This document shows, in pieces, positions 21,834 through 32,539 of a DNA stretch of 64,000 bases (within the stretch, counting starts at the first letter, position 1; each line of letters starts with the position of its first letter). Under the pieces are notes generated by a model that was not told where the DNA came from, searched no databases, and was given only the letters and a program-made list of their open reading frames with translations. The stretch covers positions 10,714,241-10,778,240 of the forward strand of contig CP154955.1 of the NCBI GenBank assembly GCA_039621445.1. The letters run 5' to 3'. The translations under genes and the position numbers were made by a program. The stretch comes from Euglena gracilis (taxonomy: Eukaryota > Euglenida > Euglenophyceae > Euglenales).

Positions 21834-22845
21834 GTCGTCTCAAAACTTTGGCTGAGAAACTGCAACAAAGACTGGATTTGGATTTTTTTTGCCTCTTTTT
21901 GGGTACCAGCCGGGTCCAGCCCTCTGCCGGTGGGAATTGGGGAAACCCCACCCGCCCCCCAGGGGGTGGCGGTCCAGCCCCTCAGGGGTTTGGTGGTCCA
22001 GCCCCCAGGGGGTGGTGGTACAGCCAGCACTTTTTTTTACTAGGCAGATGGCTGGACACCGGTCGGGGTCCTTAAGAAATCCCCTGCCAGATGGCAGGGG
22101 CCAGGACCCTCACTCCTGATCTTTTCTCCTCCTGGAGTGGCTTGTCAAAAGACCGGCCTGCTCTGTGTGTATTGTGAGAAGCCCCCCCCCAGTGCTATCC
22201 CCCCCAGTGCCATTACCTCTCAGTCAAAATGGTGAGATTTTTCCAGGTCTTCGAAAAGAGTGTCTGGAGAGTTTGCAGCTACCCTTTTTAAAAAAAAAAT
22301 GGTGGTCCTGCCCGGTTTCCCCCCACCCTCTCTGGTGGGTTGGTGGTTTGCGGCCCGCTGGGTTCCTATGAAAGCCTGTGTTTGTGGTGCCTGAATCTAT
22401 TGCCACCAATACTTATTGGTGATAAATTTTCTGGTGACGCAACGGCCGGGAAAGAACTTCTGAAAAGCCAACAAACATAAGTCACTCTTGTTGAAAATGA
22501 GGCTGGCTCCTGGTGTGAAATCATTTCCCCCTCTTTTTTTGTATGTTTTCCTCGTGTGCCATCTCCCCTATCCTCTTCACCAGGCGGAAGATATCTGCGT
22601 GGAGGAGGCAAAAGCACGCAGCATGCTTGAGCAGGTGCGTGATTCTGTGCTGTGAATATGTTCTGGAAATGAAAGGAATAGTTTTGCTATCATTGCAATC
22701 TGTTTGCCTTCCTATATTCCAGCGGAACCGAAGTGAACGGGAACTGTTAAGCCTGCCTGTGAATAGAGCTGCATGGAAAAGGCCTTCTTTCTGGGGGGTG
22801 TCGGATTTTGACCAACAATTCCTTGGGAAACACAACTACAAACAA

Positions 22846-23152
22846 CCAATTAGTCACTGGCCGACCCCCCCCCCCCGGTGGGGAATAGTTCAGTTACCGG
22901 TTCTCTTCTCAGGGTGACTGACTGGGTTTTGGTCCCCCCCCCCGGAGAAGGTCGGCAAAAAACCTCCCGAGTGAACCGGCGCCAAAGGCGCTGGAAAATG
23001 TTCAGGGCATTTTTCTTCACATTTGTGGTCAATTTCCCCTGGATCCCTGAGTCGCCGACCTCCTTCCGGAGTAGTGGATGGTCTTCCTCTCCCAAAAAGT
23101 GACTGATTGGTTTTCGGAAGAGTGGAAATGATCCCCCAGGGGTTGGTAAAAC
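22846..23152. mobile_element. GTGACTGACTGG-family element, right arm
   Basis: Reverse complement of 4590-4897. Confidence 0.6.
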
Positions 23153-23456
23153 TTGCTTATCCTTGGCCGAGGTTTATAAGTGGGTGTTCTTTTTCCTTTA
23201 CATTCACCCTGCATTGGCAAACTGCATTCGCAAGAAAGCGAGGGGAGAAAACCATCGCCCCCCGTCTTTGTTTTCATTGTGCTCTTTTAGGTACCTTTCC
23301 TTCTTAGTGCGTTTCACTTATTGTGCCTTGCAACGTTGTGTTGTGTTGCGCTGTGCTGGGCCGTGTGCTGTGCTGTGCTGTGCTGCGCTGTGCTGTTTGC
23401 TTTGTGCTGTGTTCAGTTGTTTTTTAATTGGTTTCAATGGTGAAGAGGTGTGGGTT

Positions 23457-23610
23457 AACCTACCCGCCCCCCCCCCCTGTCCTACGACCACCCCTCATTT
23501 ACGACCACCCCCCGGTCGCAGGTTGCAGGTTATGGGGGTGTTACGCCCTCCCCCCCGGTCACAGATTGCAGGAACCTGGTCGTACGACAAGGGGGGGGGA
23601 CGGGTAGGTT
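23457..23610. mobile_element. AACCTACCCGCC foldback element, right arm
   Basis: Reverse-complement mate of 4130-4290 with the same ends. Confidence 0.7.
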
Positions 23611-24319
23611 ATGCACTGATGCATAATTTTGTACAGGCCTCTTTTGGTTTTTGGCTGCTCTGTGCCAGTGGCCCCAAACCCACGCCTTTTGCACCCAAAG
23701 TCAAAGGCCTTTTCTCACATCATTTGGCTTCGAAAACGGGCAAAAGCACACACACGTTGAAGATGTGTTGGCATGCAAGGAAACTGTCAAGGTTTTGGGG
23801 CAAGTCTCTTCCCATTCGATCTGCGATGGATGTGTGAAATGTTTCACAAATGGAGCGTTTTCCACCTGGAGGGGGGGTAATACCTGAACCATACGTTCGC
23901 TTTATCCCTGTGGGACCCACCCCTCAGGGGGGCAGGGGTTTTCGAGAGTGGGTGGTTGGGGGAGTTGGGTGCGCCATGGGTCAGGTAAGGATGGCCGATA
24001 GAGTTTTCACGGATTTCGGGCGATTTCGGATGGCTTTGGACTGGGTGAGCGGGAGCTTATTCTTATTCCCCCTGGTGGGGGGGGAGTGCGTGGGTTGCAA
24101 AATATGGGAATTTTTCGGTTACAAAGCAATTTAAGGAATTCAGTTTGAATTTTTTCTAAGGATATCAGGAATGCAATAAAAAAAAACCACCAACGCTACA
24201 TGCCACCTTTCCGGCATATCTCTTCTTGTCCTTTTTCACCAATATGTTCAAAATCTGCGCAGAAAGTGATGAAAAGAAAATTTTTTGATCAACCCGTTTT
24301 TTGTTAATAATTAATGTTT

Positions 24320-24735
24320 TTTGTTAGGACTGGCCCCGGCCGGGGGGGTTCGGCCGACACGTGCGCGCGCGCCGCGCCTCCCGTGCCTAACCCGGGCCGC
24401 GCGATTCCCAGAGACGGCAGACAGGCAGGGGTGAAGAAAAATAAAGCCCGTCGAACGGTCGGCCATCTTCGGCCCTTTCCGGCCATTTTTTTCGGCCCTT
24501 TTTCGGCCCTTTTCCGGCCCTTTTCCGGCCCTTTTCTGGCCCTTTTCCGGCCCTTTTCCGGCCATTTTTTTCGGCCCTTTTCCGGCCCCTTTTCGGCCCC
24601 CTTTCGGCCCTTTTCGGCTCTTTTCCGGCCGTTTTCGGCCTTTTTCACTATAGGTGCTTGGAGGGGAGGCGTGGCGCGGTGAGCGGCGCGCGCGCGTCGG
24701 CCGAACCCCCCTGGCCGGGGCCAAACCTAACCCTA
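24320..24735. mobile_element. Right-arm copy of the GGCCGGAAAA element
   Basis: Reverse complement of 2995-3402, with the same CG-rich inverted ends, the CTATAGGTGCTT motif and the 10 bp array (24470-24650). Array length differs slightly between arms. Confidence 0.7.
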
Positions 24736-24814
24736 ACCCTCACGAACCCCAGGCATATGCCCCGTGCCCAACCCGGTGTCAAATTTAGTACCGCCACAGG
24801 GGGTACTAAACTTA

Positions 24815-24972
24815 ACACTTGCCATATATATGTACAATGCGTATAATTTCTATCTAATATATATACATACATGTATATATATGTATATATGTATAAATAT
24901 ACATATATATATGTATATATATATATGTATATATATGTATATATACATCTATATATATGTATATGTATACAT
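24815..24972. repeat. (TATACA)n microsatellite, right arm
   Basis: Mirror of 2735-2910, abutting the foldback element at 24973. Confidence 0.9.
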
Positions 24973-25275
24973 GGCAGCCATAATCTACATGCATGCCCCC
25001 CCCCCCCCCGGGGGGGCCATGTAGTGTGCCCAGGGGGGGGGGGCATTTTTTTGCGTTAATGATGGAATAGGGTTAGGTGCGCGACTTAGGGTTAGGGTTA
25101 GGCCTAACGTACAGACGGGTATTCGGTGTACAAGTTAGGCCTAACCCTAAGCCTAAATCGCACACCTAACCCTATTCCATCATTAACGCAAAAAAATTAT
25201 TGACCCCCTGGGTATTTTGACCCCCTGGATAATCTAAATGGCCCCCCTGGGGGGGCCTTGTAGATCAGGGCTGCC
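24973..25275. mobile_element. TTAGGG foldback element, right-arm copy
   Basis: GGCAGCC...GGGCTGCC ends; inner inverted pair GCGTTAATGATGGAATAGGG; TTAGGG motifs and TTAGGCCTAA in the centre; C-run/G-run pairs on each side. It is inserted between TATACA and TA microsatellites, which hides any target duplication. Confidence 0.75.
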
Positions 25276-25520
25276 ATGTATATATATAATATATATGATA
25301 TATATATATATTATATATATATAATATATATATGTATATATATATATGTATATACATATATATTATGTATATATATGTATATATATGTATATATATATGT
25401 GTATATATATATATAATCTATATCTATATATATATATCTCTCTCTATATATATATATCTATATCTATATCTCTATATATATATATCTCTCTGTCTCTCTC
25501 TCTCTCTATATATATATCCC
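25276..25520. repeat. (TA)n/(TC)n microsatellite
   Basis: TA with TATG and CT interruptions. Confidence 0.95.
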
Positions 25521-25810
25521 AAGTACCATCAAAAAACAAAGAAGAATTTTTTTTGCTTTTTGCACTTTTTTTTGTTTGTGCAATTTTTACACGATTTTTT
25601 CAATATGGGATGACAATGATGATAGAAGAATGGGATGAGAATAATGATGGAGACACTGGGATGGAGCCAAAATTGGATTGGCGAAATTAGGTTTGTGCAT
25701 TTTCGGAGATTTGATTAGATTTGATAATCACAGAAATGTATGCCTCTGGCCTGCTCCAGACACCAAAAATTGAAGATTCAAAACATCAAAAAATTCTAAT
25801 TTAAGCCTCC

Positions 25811-26215
25811 ATGGGATTTGAGATGGGAAGGAGTGGGCAACCCTCCTCCCTCAGGGTTCCTATGTATTCCTGCCTCCTCGTGGGCGAACCACGAAACAGG
25901 ATCCAAAAATCTCCCAGGCAGTTTTATGGGAATGGGCTCTATGGACGGACCATACAGCTATGTGAACAGGTCAGTATTTATTTATTTATATTATTAGGTT
26001 ATATTAACGGGGCAGTAGTTATATTAGTTAGTTGTTTGGATGTGAGTTGTTTTTGGAAAGTTTTTTGTTGCTTTTTTCCAGCTTCCTGTTTGGCAAACGT
26101 GTGCTGCGTGGGTCCTTTTGAGTTTGCTCTGCAGCTCTTCGACGAGGAGCTGCTGGCTTGCCTCGGCGCCCTGGCGAAGCGCCGGTGCCAAGTGAAAGTC
26201 TGCGAACTTTGGGAG
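25811..26215 (+). pseudogene. Right-arm copy of the small two-exon gene
   Basis: Exon 1 (25811-25969) begins with the same ATG and MGFEMGRSG start as the left copy and ends at CAG/GTCAGT. A four-base insertion (GGAC duplicated, about 25944) shifts the frame relative to the left copy, replacing GLYGPYSYVN with GLYGRTIQLCEQ. The second exon starts after TTGCTTTTTTCCAG at 26082. It is open in the frame ANVCCVGPFEFALQLF and could end at a GAG/GTGTGT donor (26215). Either this copy is broken, or the coding frame runs through exon 2 differently than assumed for the left copy. Function is unknown. Confidence 0.4.
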
Positions 26216-27120
26216 GTGTGTCTCCATTGCAAAGCTGCCTTGTTCCTCTGCCATTGGACCCGCTGTCTGGTGGTTCCAGCCAGACAGCCAGACTGTTTGC
26301 TTGGCAATCCAGGGGTTTGCCCCCCTCCCTGACATCGAGCATGTCAAGTACGTTGCATACATGCAATGTTGCAATACGTTGGATGTGGCACTGCAAACAA
26401 CAACAACAACAACAACAACAACGCTGGGTCAACATCCAAACTGAAAGGATGTTTCCTCATGCAGCCCCTCTGGACCTTTATTTGAAGAAATCTTGCTGAG
26501 CCAAAATGAGGTTAAATTTAACGGGCAGTGGTCTTGAAGACATTGTAATCCATTTGAACATAGACATTCGTTTGTATTTATGCTGGGCTGAACTGGAGCT
26601 TAGTTTTATTCAACCCCACCTTTCCATTGCTTAAGATGTGTCTGACCCACCCCCTGAGGGTGGCTGACCGGGTGTCTTTTCGGAGTGACTGACTTGTCTT
26701 TGACTCCTGCACCCCCCCCCCCCCTCCGGGGTGGGTGGGCCAGGATTGGCGGGAGAAAAAGCCCATTGATTTCGAGCCATTTTTGGCTGGGTGGCCAGAG
26801 CGACTCCGGGTGGGGGGGGGTCCCTTTAAGATACGCCCCCCCCCCAAAAGGTTTTCACCACTGCAATACCACAGAAAATGATGTTTTGCATTGTTTTTGG
26901 ACCGACAAGTGATGAAAAATGGCATTTTGACGAATTTTGTCAAAAATCATACTATGGGCATTATGCATATCCCTCCCTCCTGCACCCGGATCATCTTCGG
27001 ACCGCCCTCCCCTTATGATCGGCAGTTGCAAACGGCCAATCAGCAAATGGCCTTCTCCAGTGGATGATTGTATGGACCCTGCCAAATTATTTGGACACCT
27101 CCGTTGGGATGGTTTTTGAG
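26216..27120. other. Exon-poor stretch with a decayed MITE
   Basis: Contains a (CAA)n run (26396-26422) and a degenerate relative of the CATACCATTGCTTA family starting near 26621 (CCATTGCTTAAG, GTGACTGACTTG). No convincing exon was found. Frames on both strands are short. Confidence 0.5.
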
Positions 27121-27126
27121 GCCAAA

Positions 27127-27190
27127 ACAAAAGCACGCGCACACACGCACACACACAACGCGCGCGCACACACACACACTCTCTCTCTCA
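27127..27190. repeat. (CA)n/(CG) microsatellite
   Basis: ACACGCAC and CACACA repeats ending in CTCTCTCTC. Confidence 0.9.
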
Positions 27191-27592
27191 TTATCTCTCA
27201 TACTCTCAACATTTTCACGCCCCATCCCTCTTTCTGCCTTCACAACGCTCTTTCAGAATGAGCAATGGTCTTTTTTCGTTGGCTGGAGCCCAGGACCAGG
27301 CCTCCCCTCGGCCCACCCCATGTGGGACTGGGCGGGAATGGCTGTCCCTTTGGTTTTTGCAGTATGGTGCCCCACTTTTGCCACCAACCGACCTCAGGGG
27401 ATAGGGGGAGTGCCCTGCGAGGCGCGCAGACCAAGGCACATCACGGCAAGTATTGCGCACTTGAGCCCACTTTTGGGCTCCTGGCCTCTTCCGCCCACTT
27501 TTTGTTGTTTTTGACTGCTTTTGGCCACTCTTGAGGCCCGAGCAGTCGGGTTGGGCTGAAACGATGCCTGCCCGAGGCGACCACATTTCAGC

Positions 27593-27710
27593 GACTCGGC
27601 CGGAAGGACGCACCTGGATTGGGCGCATTTCGACTCCTTTGTTGCCCGTGAGGGCCTCTGCTGGTCGTCGGAGGGGTGGGCGCAGGCTTCTTTCAAGCTC
27701 GGAAGACCCT
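27593..27710 (+). CDS. Possible exon
   Basis: After CCACATTTCAG the frame reads RTHLDWAHFDSFVAREG and then WAQASFKLGRPSR. A GCCC/GTGAGG donor lies within. The opposite strand has a longer open frame in the same GC-rich stretch. A C-run element follows at 27730. Confidence 0.3.
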
Positions 27711-28503
27711 CCCGGGGGTCCAAGGCTGCCCCCCCCCCCCCCCCCCCGCCATGGGAGTCCAGCCAGAATATGGGTTTCGGCCCAGATTTGGGTTTCGGCG
27801 CGAAGCACTGGAACATTCTTGGGAGACGCCTTTCGACCGCCCGAATTCTTTGGGGTCCCCCTGGGTCCCACGTCGGGCTGGGCGGGGGGGACCCCTCCCC
27901 CCAGGGTATTAGCAAGAAGCCTGGGTGGGAGCTGGACCTCTCATCCCCTGCCGACGGAGAGGGGTGTGCCCCATTCCTCTCCCCCTTGCTGTTTGCTGGC
28001 ATTCAGCGTTTGTCAAAATGCGGTGTCCCCATGCTTGCCCCTCCCCCTTGTGTCCAATGAACACACCCGTTCGGATTTTGACTTTTGTCACAACCACAGC
28101 CACCCCCAAAATTAGATCTGGCTCTGTTATTATTTTTGCGAAACGTTTGGGTTGCTCTCAGCCGTGGACTTTGGGTCACAGCAGGGTTTTTTTTTTGTCC
28201 TGGACGAGGGGGGTAGGGTGGCCCTCAGGGAGGGGTCCCCCAGGGGGGGATATACTTTTCGGCGCCGAAGACGCCGAAATTTTTTGAAAAAGTGGTATTT
28301 TTAGCAATTTCGCGATTTTTGGCATTTTCGGGGGAAAGTGAGTGGGTCCCCCGGGACCCCCCTCCTGGGGGCAGGCCCCCTGCAGGGGGTGGGTGGGTGG
28401 GGGGACCCCCTCCCCCCGGTCTTAAAAAAACCCCTGGGTCACAGGTTGGCCAAATGTATTTTGGGCTTTCAACTCAGGCCTATTCTCAACCCCAAAACCA
28501 AAA

Positions 28504-28794
28504 GGCAGCCCGAAACTACTCCCCCCCCCCCCCCCGGGGGGGGGGGCCCAGTAGTTAATCCGGGGGGTCAAGGTAATTTTCTTGCGTTAATGATGGAATA
28601 GGGTTAGGTGCGCGACTTAGGCTTAGGGTTAGGCCTAAGTTGTACACCTAACACCCGTCTATAAGTTAGGCCTAAACCTAACCCTAAGTCGCGCACCTAA
28701 CCCTATTCCATCATTAACACGAAAAAACTATTTTGACCCCCCGGATTAACTACTGGGCCCCCCCCCGGGGGGGGCCCAGTAGTTTCGGGCTGCC
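28504..28794. mobile_element. TTAGGG foldback element with 8 bp target duplication
   Basis: The best copy in the window. Ends GGCAGCCCGAAACTACT and AGTAGTTTCGGGCTGCC are perfect inverted repeats. The next inner layers are also paired (CCCAGTAGTTAATCCGGGGG, then GTTAATGATGGAATAGGG). The centre carries TTAGGG motifs and an ACACCTAACACCCGTCTATA loop. It is flanked by AACCAAAA on both sides (28496-28503 and 28795-28802). It has no coding capacity. The 8 bp duplication suggests hAT-type mobilisation. Confidence 0.85.
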
Positions 28795-29082
28795 AACCAA
28801 AACTGGACCTCCCCAAGTGGAACCTTTGAGGGCCTTGGTTTTCCGAGCAGGCTTCATTGTAGGAAAGTCATGCATCCCGGAGAGCACAGAAATGGCCAAA
28901 AATGCCATACAATCTGCTCAAAAAGGCCCAATTAGTCCAATATTTGCCAAGTCAGTGATAAATAGCCCCCAAATTAGCAAAAATTGACCCATTATGGCCA
29001 AAATGGGTGTAAAACTGGAGATTTGTGGGGAAATTATCCCAAAAATAGTTCAATTCTCCAAAATATACAAAAAAAAATGCCA

Positions 29083-29214
29083 GCATCACCCAGCATCGCC
29101 CAGCATCGCCCAGCATCGCCCAGCATCGGAACCCCACCTCTGGTCTCCAAAAATTCAGCATCGCCCAGCATCGCCCAGCATCGCCCTGCATCGCCCAGCA
29201 TCGCCCTACATCAT
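29083..29214. repeat. CAGCATCGCC decamer minisatellite
   Basis: About ten units of the 10 bp motif in two blocks separated by a short non-repeat segment (29130-29155). Confidence 0.9.
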
Positions 29215-29305
29215 CAGAGGTGCTTGCCCACAGTGTATGCATTGTTTTTGTTTTTGATGTGCGCACTTGTGCAAATGTTACGATGCACGCACTTGCACAA
29301 ATCAG

Positions 29306-29914
29306 ATGGCCCCTTGTGTCAGGAAGGCGTTAGCAGAAACAGAGTCCTGCCTCCTCCTGTCCGAGCAGGTCAAGTGCCTGGCCGGTGTCGTGCCGGTCGT
29401 CATCTACGGTGGTGCCGGGGCGGTGGCTGCGGTGGAGGCGGCGGTGCGGCGGCTGGCACCGGGGCGGGAGACGGTCACGGTGGACGTCTGGCTACGGTTT
29501 TTCACAATCTTTTGTAGACATTTTTGGCGTTTTTGGGCAATTTTTGGTTATTTTGGTTGCTTTTTGTGGCTTTTTGTGGGCAATTTTGGGCGTTTTGTGG
29601 CCATTTTTTTGGGCTTTTGTGGATATTTTGGCTTGATCAGGAGCCAACGGATGAATATTGGACAGATGATGGACAAGATGCAGATGCTACGTACTGCTGG
29701 AAACCCAATCGGTGGTGGGTGGAGGTCGACCCCCCCCAACCCCGTCGTGTTTGTGTGTGTGGGGGGGGAGGCTGGGGGCGAACCACAACTCCGTGTGCAG
29801 TCAGAAAGAGGGAAAAGGCGTGAGAACATTGAGAATATGAGAGATAGTGTGAGAGAGAGTGTGTGTGTGTGTTGTGTGTGTGTGTGTGTGTGTGTGCGTG
29901 TGCGTGTGTGTGTG

Positions 29915-29947
<33 letters not shown>

Positions 29948-30412
29948 GGCCTCAAAAACCACCCCCAGGAGGAGGTGTCCGGACGCCGATTTTGAGGCCA
30001 AAGGTTTCTGCCCCCCCCCCCCCTACAGGTGGCAGTACCGCCCGGTCGTGCCCCTGCCCGCCTTCCACTCCCTGCCCTGGCTCGGGGCCCCTCACCGCCG
30101 GCGGAGGTGGGTGCGAGTCTGCGAGCCCCGGCCCTTTCCCAAAACGCTTGCCGGGGCGACCCCCTCCCGCTGAAGCCGAAGTTTGAAGGCTCATCCCCAA
30201 ATGGTGTGTGGGTGTGTGTGTGTGTGTGTGTATGTGTGTGTGGGTGTGGGTGTGGGTGTGGGTGTGGGTGTGGGTGTGTGTGCGGGTGTGTGGGGTGTGT
30301 GGGTGGGTGTGGGTGTGGGTGTGGGGGTGGGGGTGGGGTGTGGGTTGTGTGTGTGGGTGGGTCGGTGGGTGGTGGGTGTGGGTTATGTGTGTGTGTGCGT
30401 GTGTGTGCGTGG

Positions 30413-30468
<56 letters not shown>

Positions 30469-31179
30469 TTGTGTGGGTGGGCCAAAAGTGGTAGCTTTTG
30501 CCCAAATTGGTCGGCATGTCGAGGCCATCACCCCATCAGCCCACGTCGACAGCGGTTGCTAACTTGCATTGTTCAAAGTTGGGGTCCAATGCCACTCACT
30601 GTAGTGTGAGCCGCTTCGTCCCCTTGCCTGAGGCTAGGTTTGCTTCGCAGTCCAAAAAGGGGTCAGAAAGTGGAAAAGCGCTGCTCGCATGGGATTGGCC
30701 TGAACTTTGCACAGCCATGCCAGTGTGCACACACCATCACCACATCCCATGGGCTGGCAGAGGCTTTGGAGCTGGGGGTTGGGTATGACCCACAACATTC
30801 TCAGGTGTCCCAGTATTTAGTTCCCTTCTGTGCATGCACGTGTTCCAACCAGTTTTGCTCGTTTTTCACTTTGTCCTTCAAAACCAACTTTGGGGCTTTG
30901 ACTTGAACGTTTCCTGCTTTTTTGTGTGATTCCCGAGGTCCCCTTGAGCCCCAGGTACCGAAGAAAATAGCAACGAGAGACACTGCTCAGGAACCACATT
31001 TGATGCGCGATCCTGGCTTGATTTATGAAGAAGGTTCAGAAATGCGCTTCTTTTGGTTGCCAAGGACGGCTATAGCAATAATTTTGCCAGCCACAATCCA
31101 AGCGATTTTTGAAAGGGCATTCTTGGAAAAAGGGTTCAGTTCAGGGAGCTTGTTCCTGGGGTTGGAAAGATTATCCTGA
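29306..31179 (+). CDS. Five-exon gene, unknown function, GT-AG introns
   Basis: Exons 29306-29496, 29641-29718, 30029-30110, 30579-30782 and 30955-31179 join in one frame (780 nt, about 259 residues, TGA at 31177). Each intron begins GT and ends AG (gttttt..gatcag, gtggag..tacag, gtgcga..caaag, gtatga..cccag) and phases match. Exon 1 opens with an ATG directly after an acceptor, so an upstream exon is possible. The text includes VPVVIYGGAGAVAAVEAAV, LRSQRMNIGQMMDKMQML, PLPAFHSLPWLGAPHRRRRW and a terminal SEMRFFWLPRTAIAIILPAT. Intron 2 contains a TG microsatellite and intron 3 holds a 270 bp one. No family is recognised, and gttttt is a weak donor. Confidence 0.6.
29855..29945. repeat. (TG)n microsatellite in intron 2
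   Basis: TG with GAGA before it and GTGCG interruptions. Confidence 0.95.
30202..30478. repeat. (TG)n/(TGTGGG)n microsatellite in intron 3
   Basis: TG dinucleotides mixed with TGTGGG hexamers. The long Cys-Val frames here are artefacts. Confidence 0.95.
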
Positions 31180-31722
31180 AACGATGGGAAATCAGAAGGC
31201 AGTATACTGCTGGCCCCCAGGGGGCAGTTGCTTGACGGGGGCTGTTTATGGGTTACGATCTTAGCCTATCTCGGCCAGTCACGTTTTTAGCATTTTTTTA
31301 AGCCAGATTTTCGGCCTAAATTGAGGCCCAAAATTTGAGTCAAATTGAGTTAAATTTCGGTGACTGACATATACCCATGAATACCCCCCATCATACCACT
31401 GGCTTTCCTGGGAGGGCTGCCATTTTGAAACAAGAAGTTCCAAACCAAAGAAGTGCAGATTTTTGGTTTTCTTTGTTCAGTGTCAGGATTGATTTGCTGC
31501 TTTTACCCCCCCCCCCCAAAGAGCACAAAAATAGGACGAACCCAGAATGAGCTCAGAATGATTTTTAGCATTGGTGGCATCTTTTGTTCTATGTATTATT
31601 ATTTTTTTGTGCGTATGTCCTAGGTTGTGATGTTCATCAACGTTATGCCGCGACAAGTTGAAGCATCTTATTATACTGTACTGTGTGTACTTATCATGGA
31701 TTATTGCTATGCATTGTTTCAG

Positions 31723-31803
31723 CATCAGAGCAGGAGAGGGATTTTCTGACCCTCCGGTTGAGATTGCACATGAGGTGCATGCATTTTGTGGATGCTTGTG
31801 CAG
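31723..31803 (+). CDS. Exon with clean GT-AG borders
   Basis: Acceptor GCATTGTTTCAG and donor TGCAG/GTACAT bracket 81 bp. The frame IRAGEGFSDPPVEIAHEVHA continues FCGCLC and is in phase with the exon at 32015. An alternative frame (SEQERDFLTLRLRLHMRCMH) is also open. Confidence 0.45.
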
Positions 31804-32014
31804 GTACATACGGTCAATTCAGGGTTTGTGCGATTTGGCCAGACTTCAGCTAGCGTGTCCTGTCGTCATTTTTGTATGCATGCATGCATACAAAAAATGC
31901 ATGCACCCCATGCTTAGAAATGGAGTATACCCTCCCAGTAAGAAATTTGCATTTGAATTTGAAATTTGCGCTTTTGAAAACTGTCACTGCATGTTATCAT
32001 CCTCATGCCTGCAG

Positions 32015-32109
32015 CACCTTTTTGACACCATGTCGGTGCAAACTGGTCTTTGAGGGATGTGGGGCATTTGGGGGACATACACACACGTGTCTCGTTGAGG
32101 CAGAATTGT
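32015..32109 (+). CDS. Cys-rich exon following 31723
   Basis: After CATGCCTGCAG the frame reads TFLTPCRCKLVFEGCGAFGG then HTHTCLVEAEL. Joined to 31723-31803 it makes a Cys-rich segment with phase preserved. An inverted-repeat element containing GTACTGGGGGG follows directly, so the 3' border is uncertain. Confidence 0.4.
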
Positions 32110-32539
32110 TGGTTTTGTACTGGGGGGGAGCACTGGGGGGTTGTTGTTTTTACTGGGGGGTTGGCTTTGTACTGGGAGGTTTTGTACTGGGAGATCAGAC
32201 CCCCCTGGGGGAGGGGGGTCGAGACATCCGGAACCCAAAGAAATATCTCTGGCGCAAAGCGCCAGAGAAGATGAAATTTGTAGTACGGTTTGACCGATTT
32301 TTCAAAAAAGTTTTTTTTGAATCGTGCTTTTCACAAAAGTTTGTGAATAACACGATTCCTGGACCTTGAGGCCCCTTTTTATTTTCCTTTTCTTCTTTTC
32401 TCTTCTCTCCTTTTTTTTTGCACAGGATGTCGGACCCCCCTTTTTTCCTAATTTTTCTGGGGGTGTGATCCACTGTGAAGCGTGGAGTGTATGATCCATT
32501 TTGATCTCCAATGTGGGACCGAACCACAAACTGGCATCA

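Larger units (their letters stand above)
15266..26146. repeat. Right arm of giant inverted repeat
   Basis: Reverse-complement mate of 1-12324. Collinear landmarks in mirrored order are the 11.5 kb exon (16046-15771 here), a MITE (16559-16872), the 60-codon ORF (20226-20044), a GGCCGGAAAA minisatellite (24470-24650) and a start-codon exon (25811). The arm differs from its mate by an internal inversion (21195-21833), a poly-T block, and loss of the (TA)n tract found at 10200-10255. Similarity certainly reaches 26146; whether it continues cannot be tested because the left mate is cut by the window edge. Confidence 0.93.

Noticed and set aside
1-26146. Terminal repeats of one very large transposon
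   Set aside because: The arms contain several genes and many nested elements; there is no transposase and no defined ends. A segmental inverted duplication fits better.
27215-27871. 218-codon minus-strand ORF
   Set aside because: It runs through C-run/G-run sequence and GC-rich stretches where all frames are open; no splice borders or conserved motif.
29855-30562. Cys-Val and His-Thr rich ORFs around 30 kb
   Set aside because: They lie in TG microsatellites that fall inside introns 2 and 3 of the GT-AG gene.
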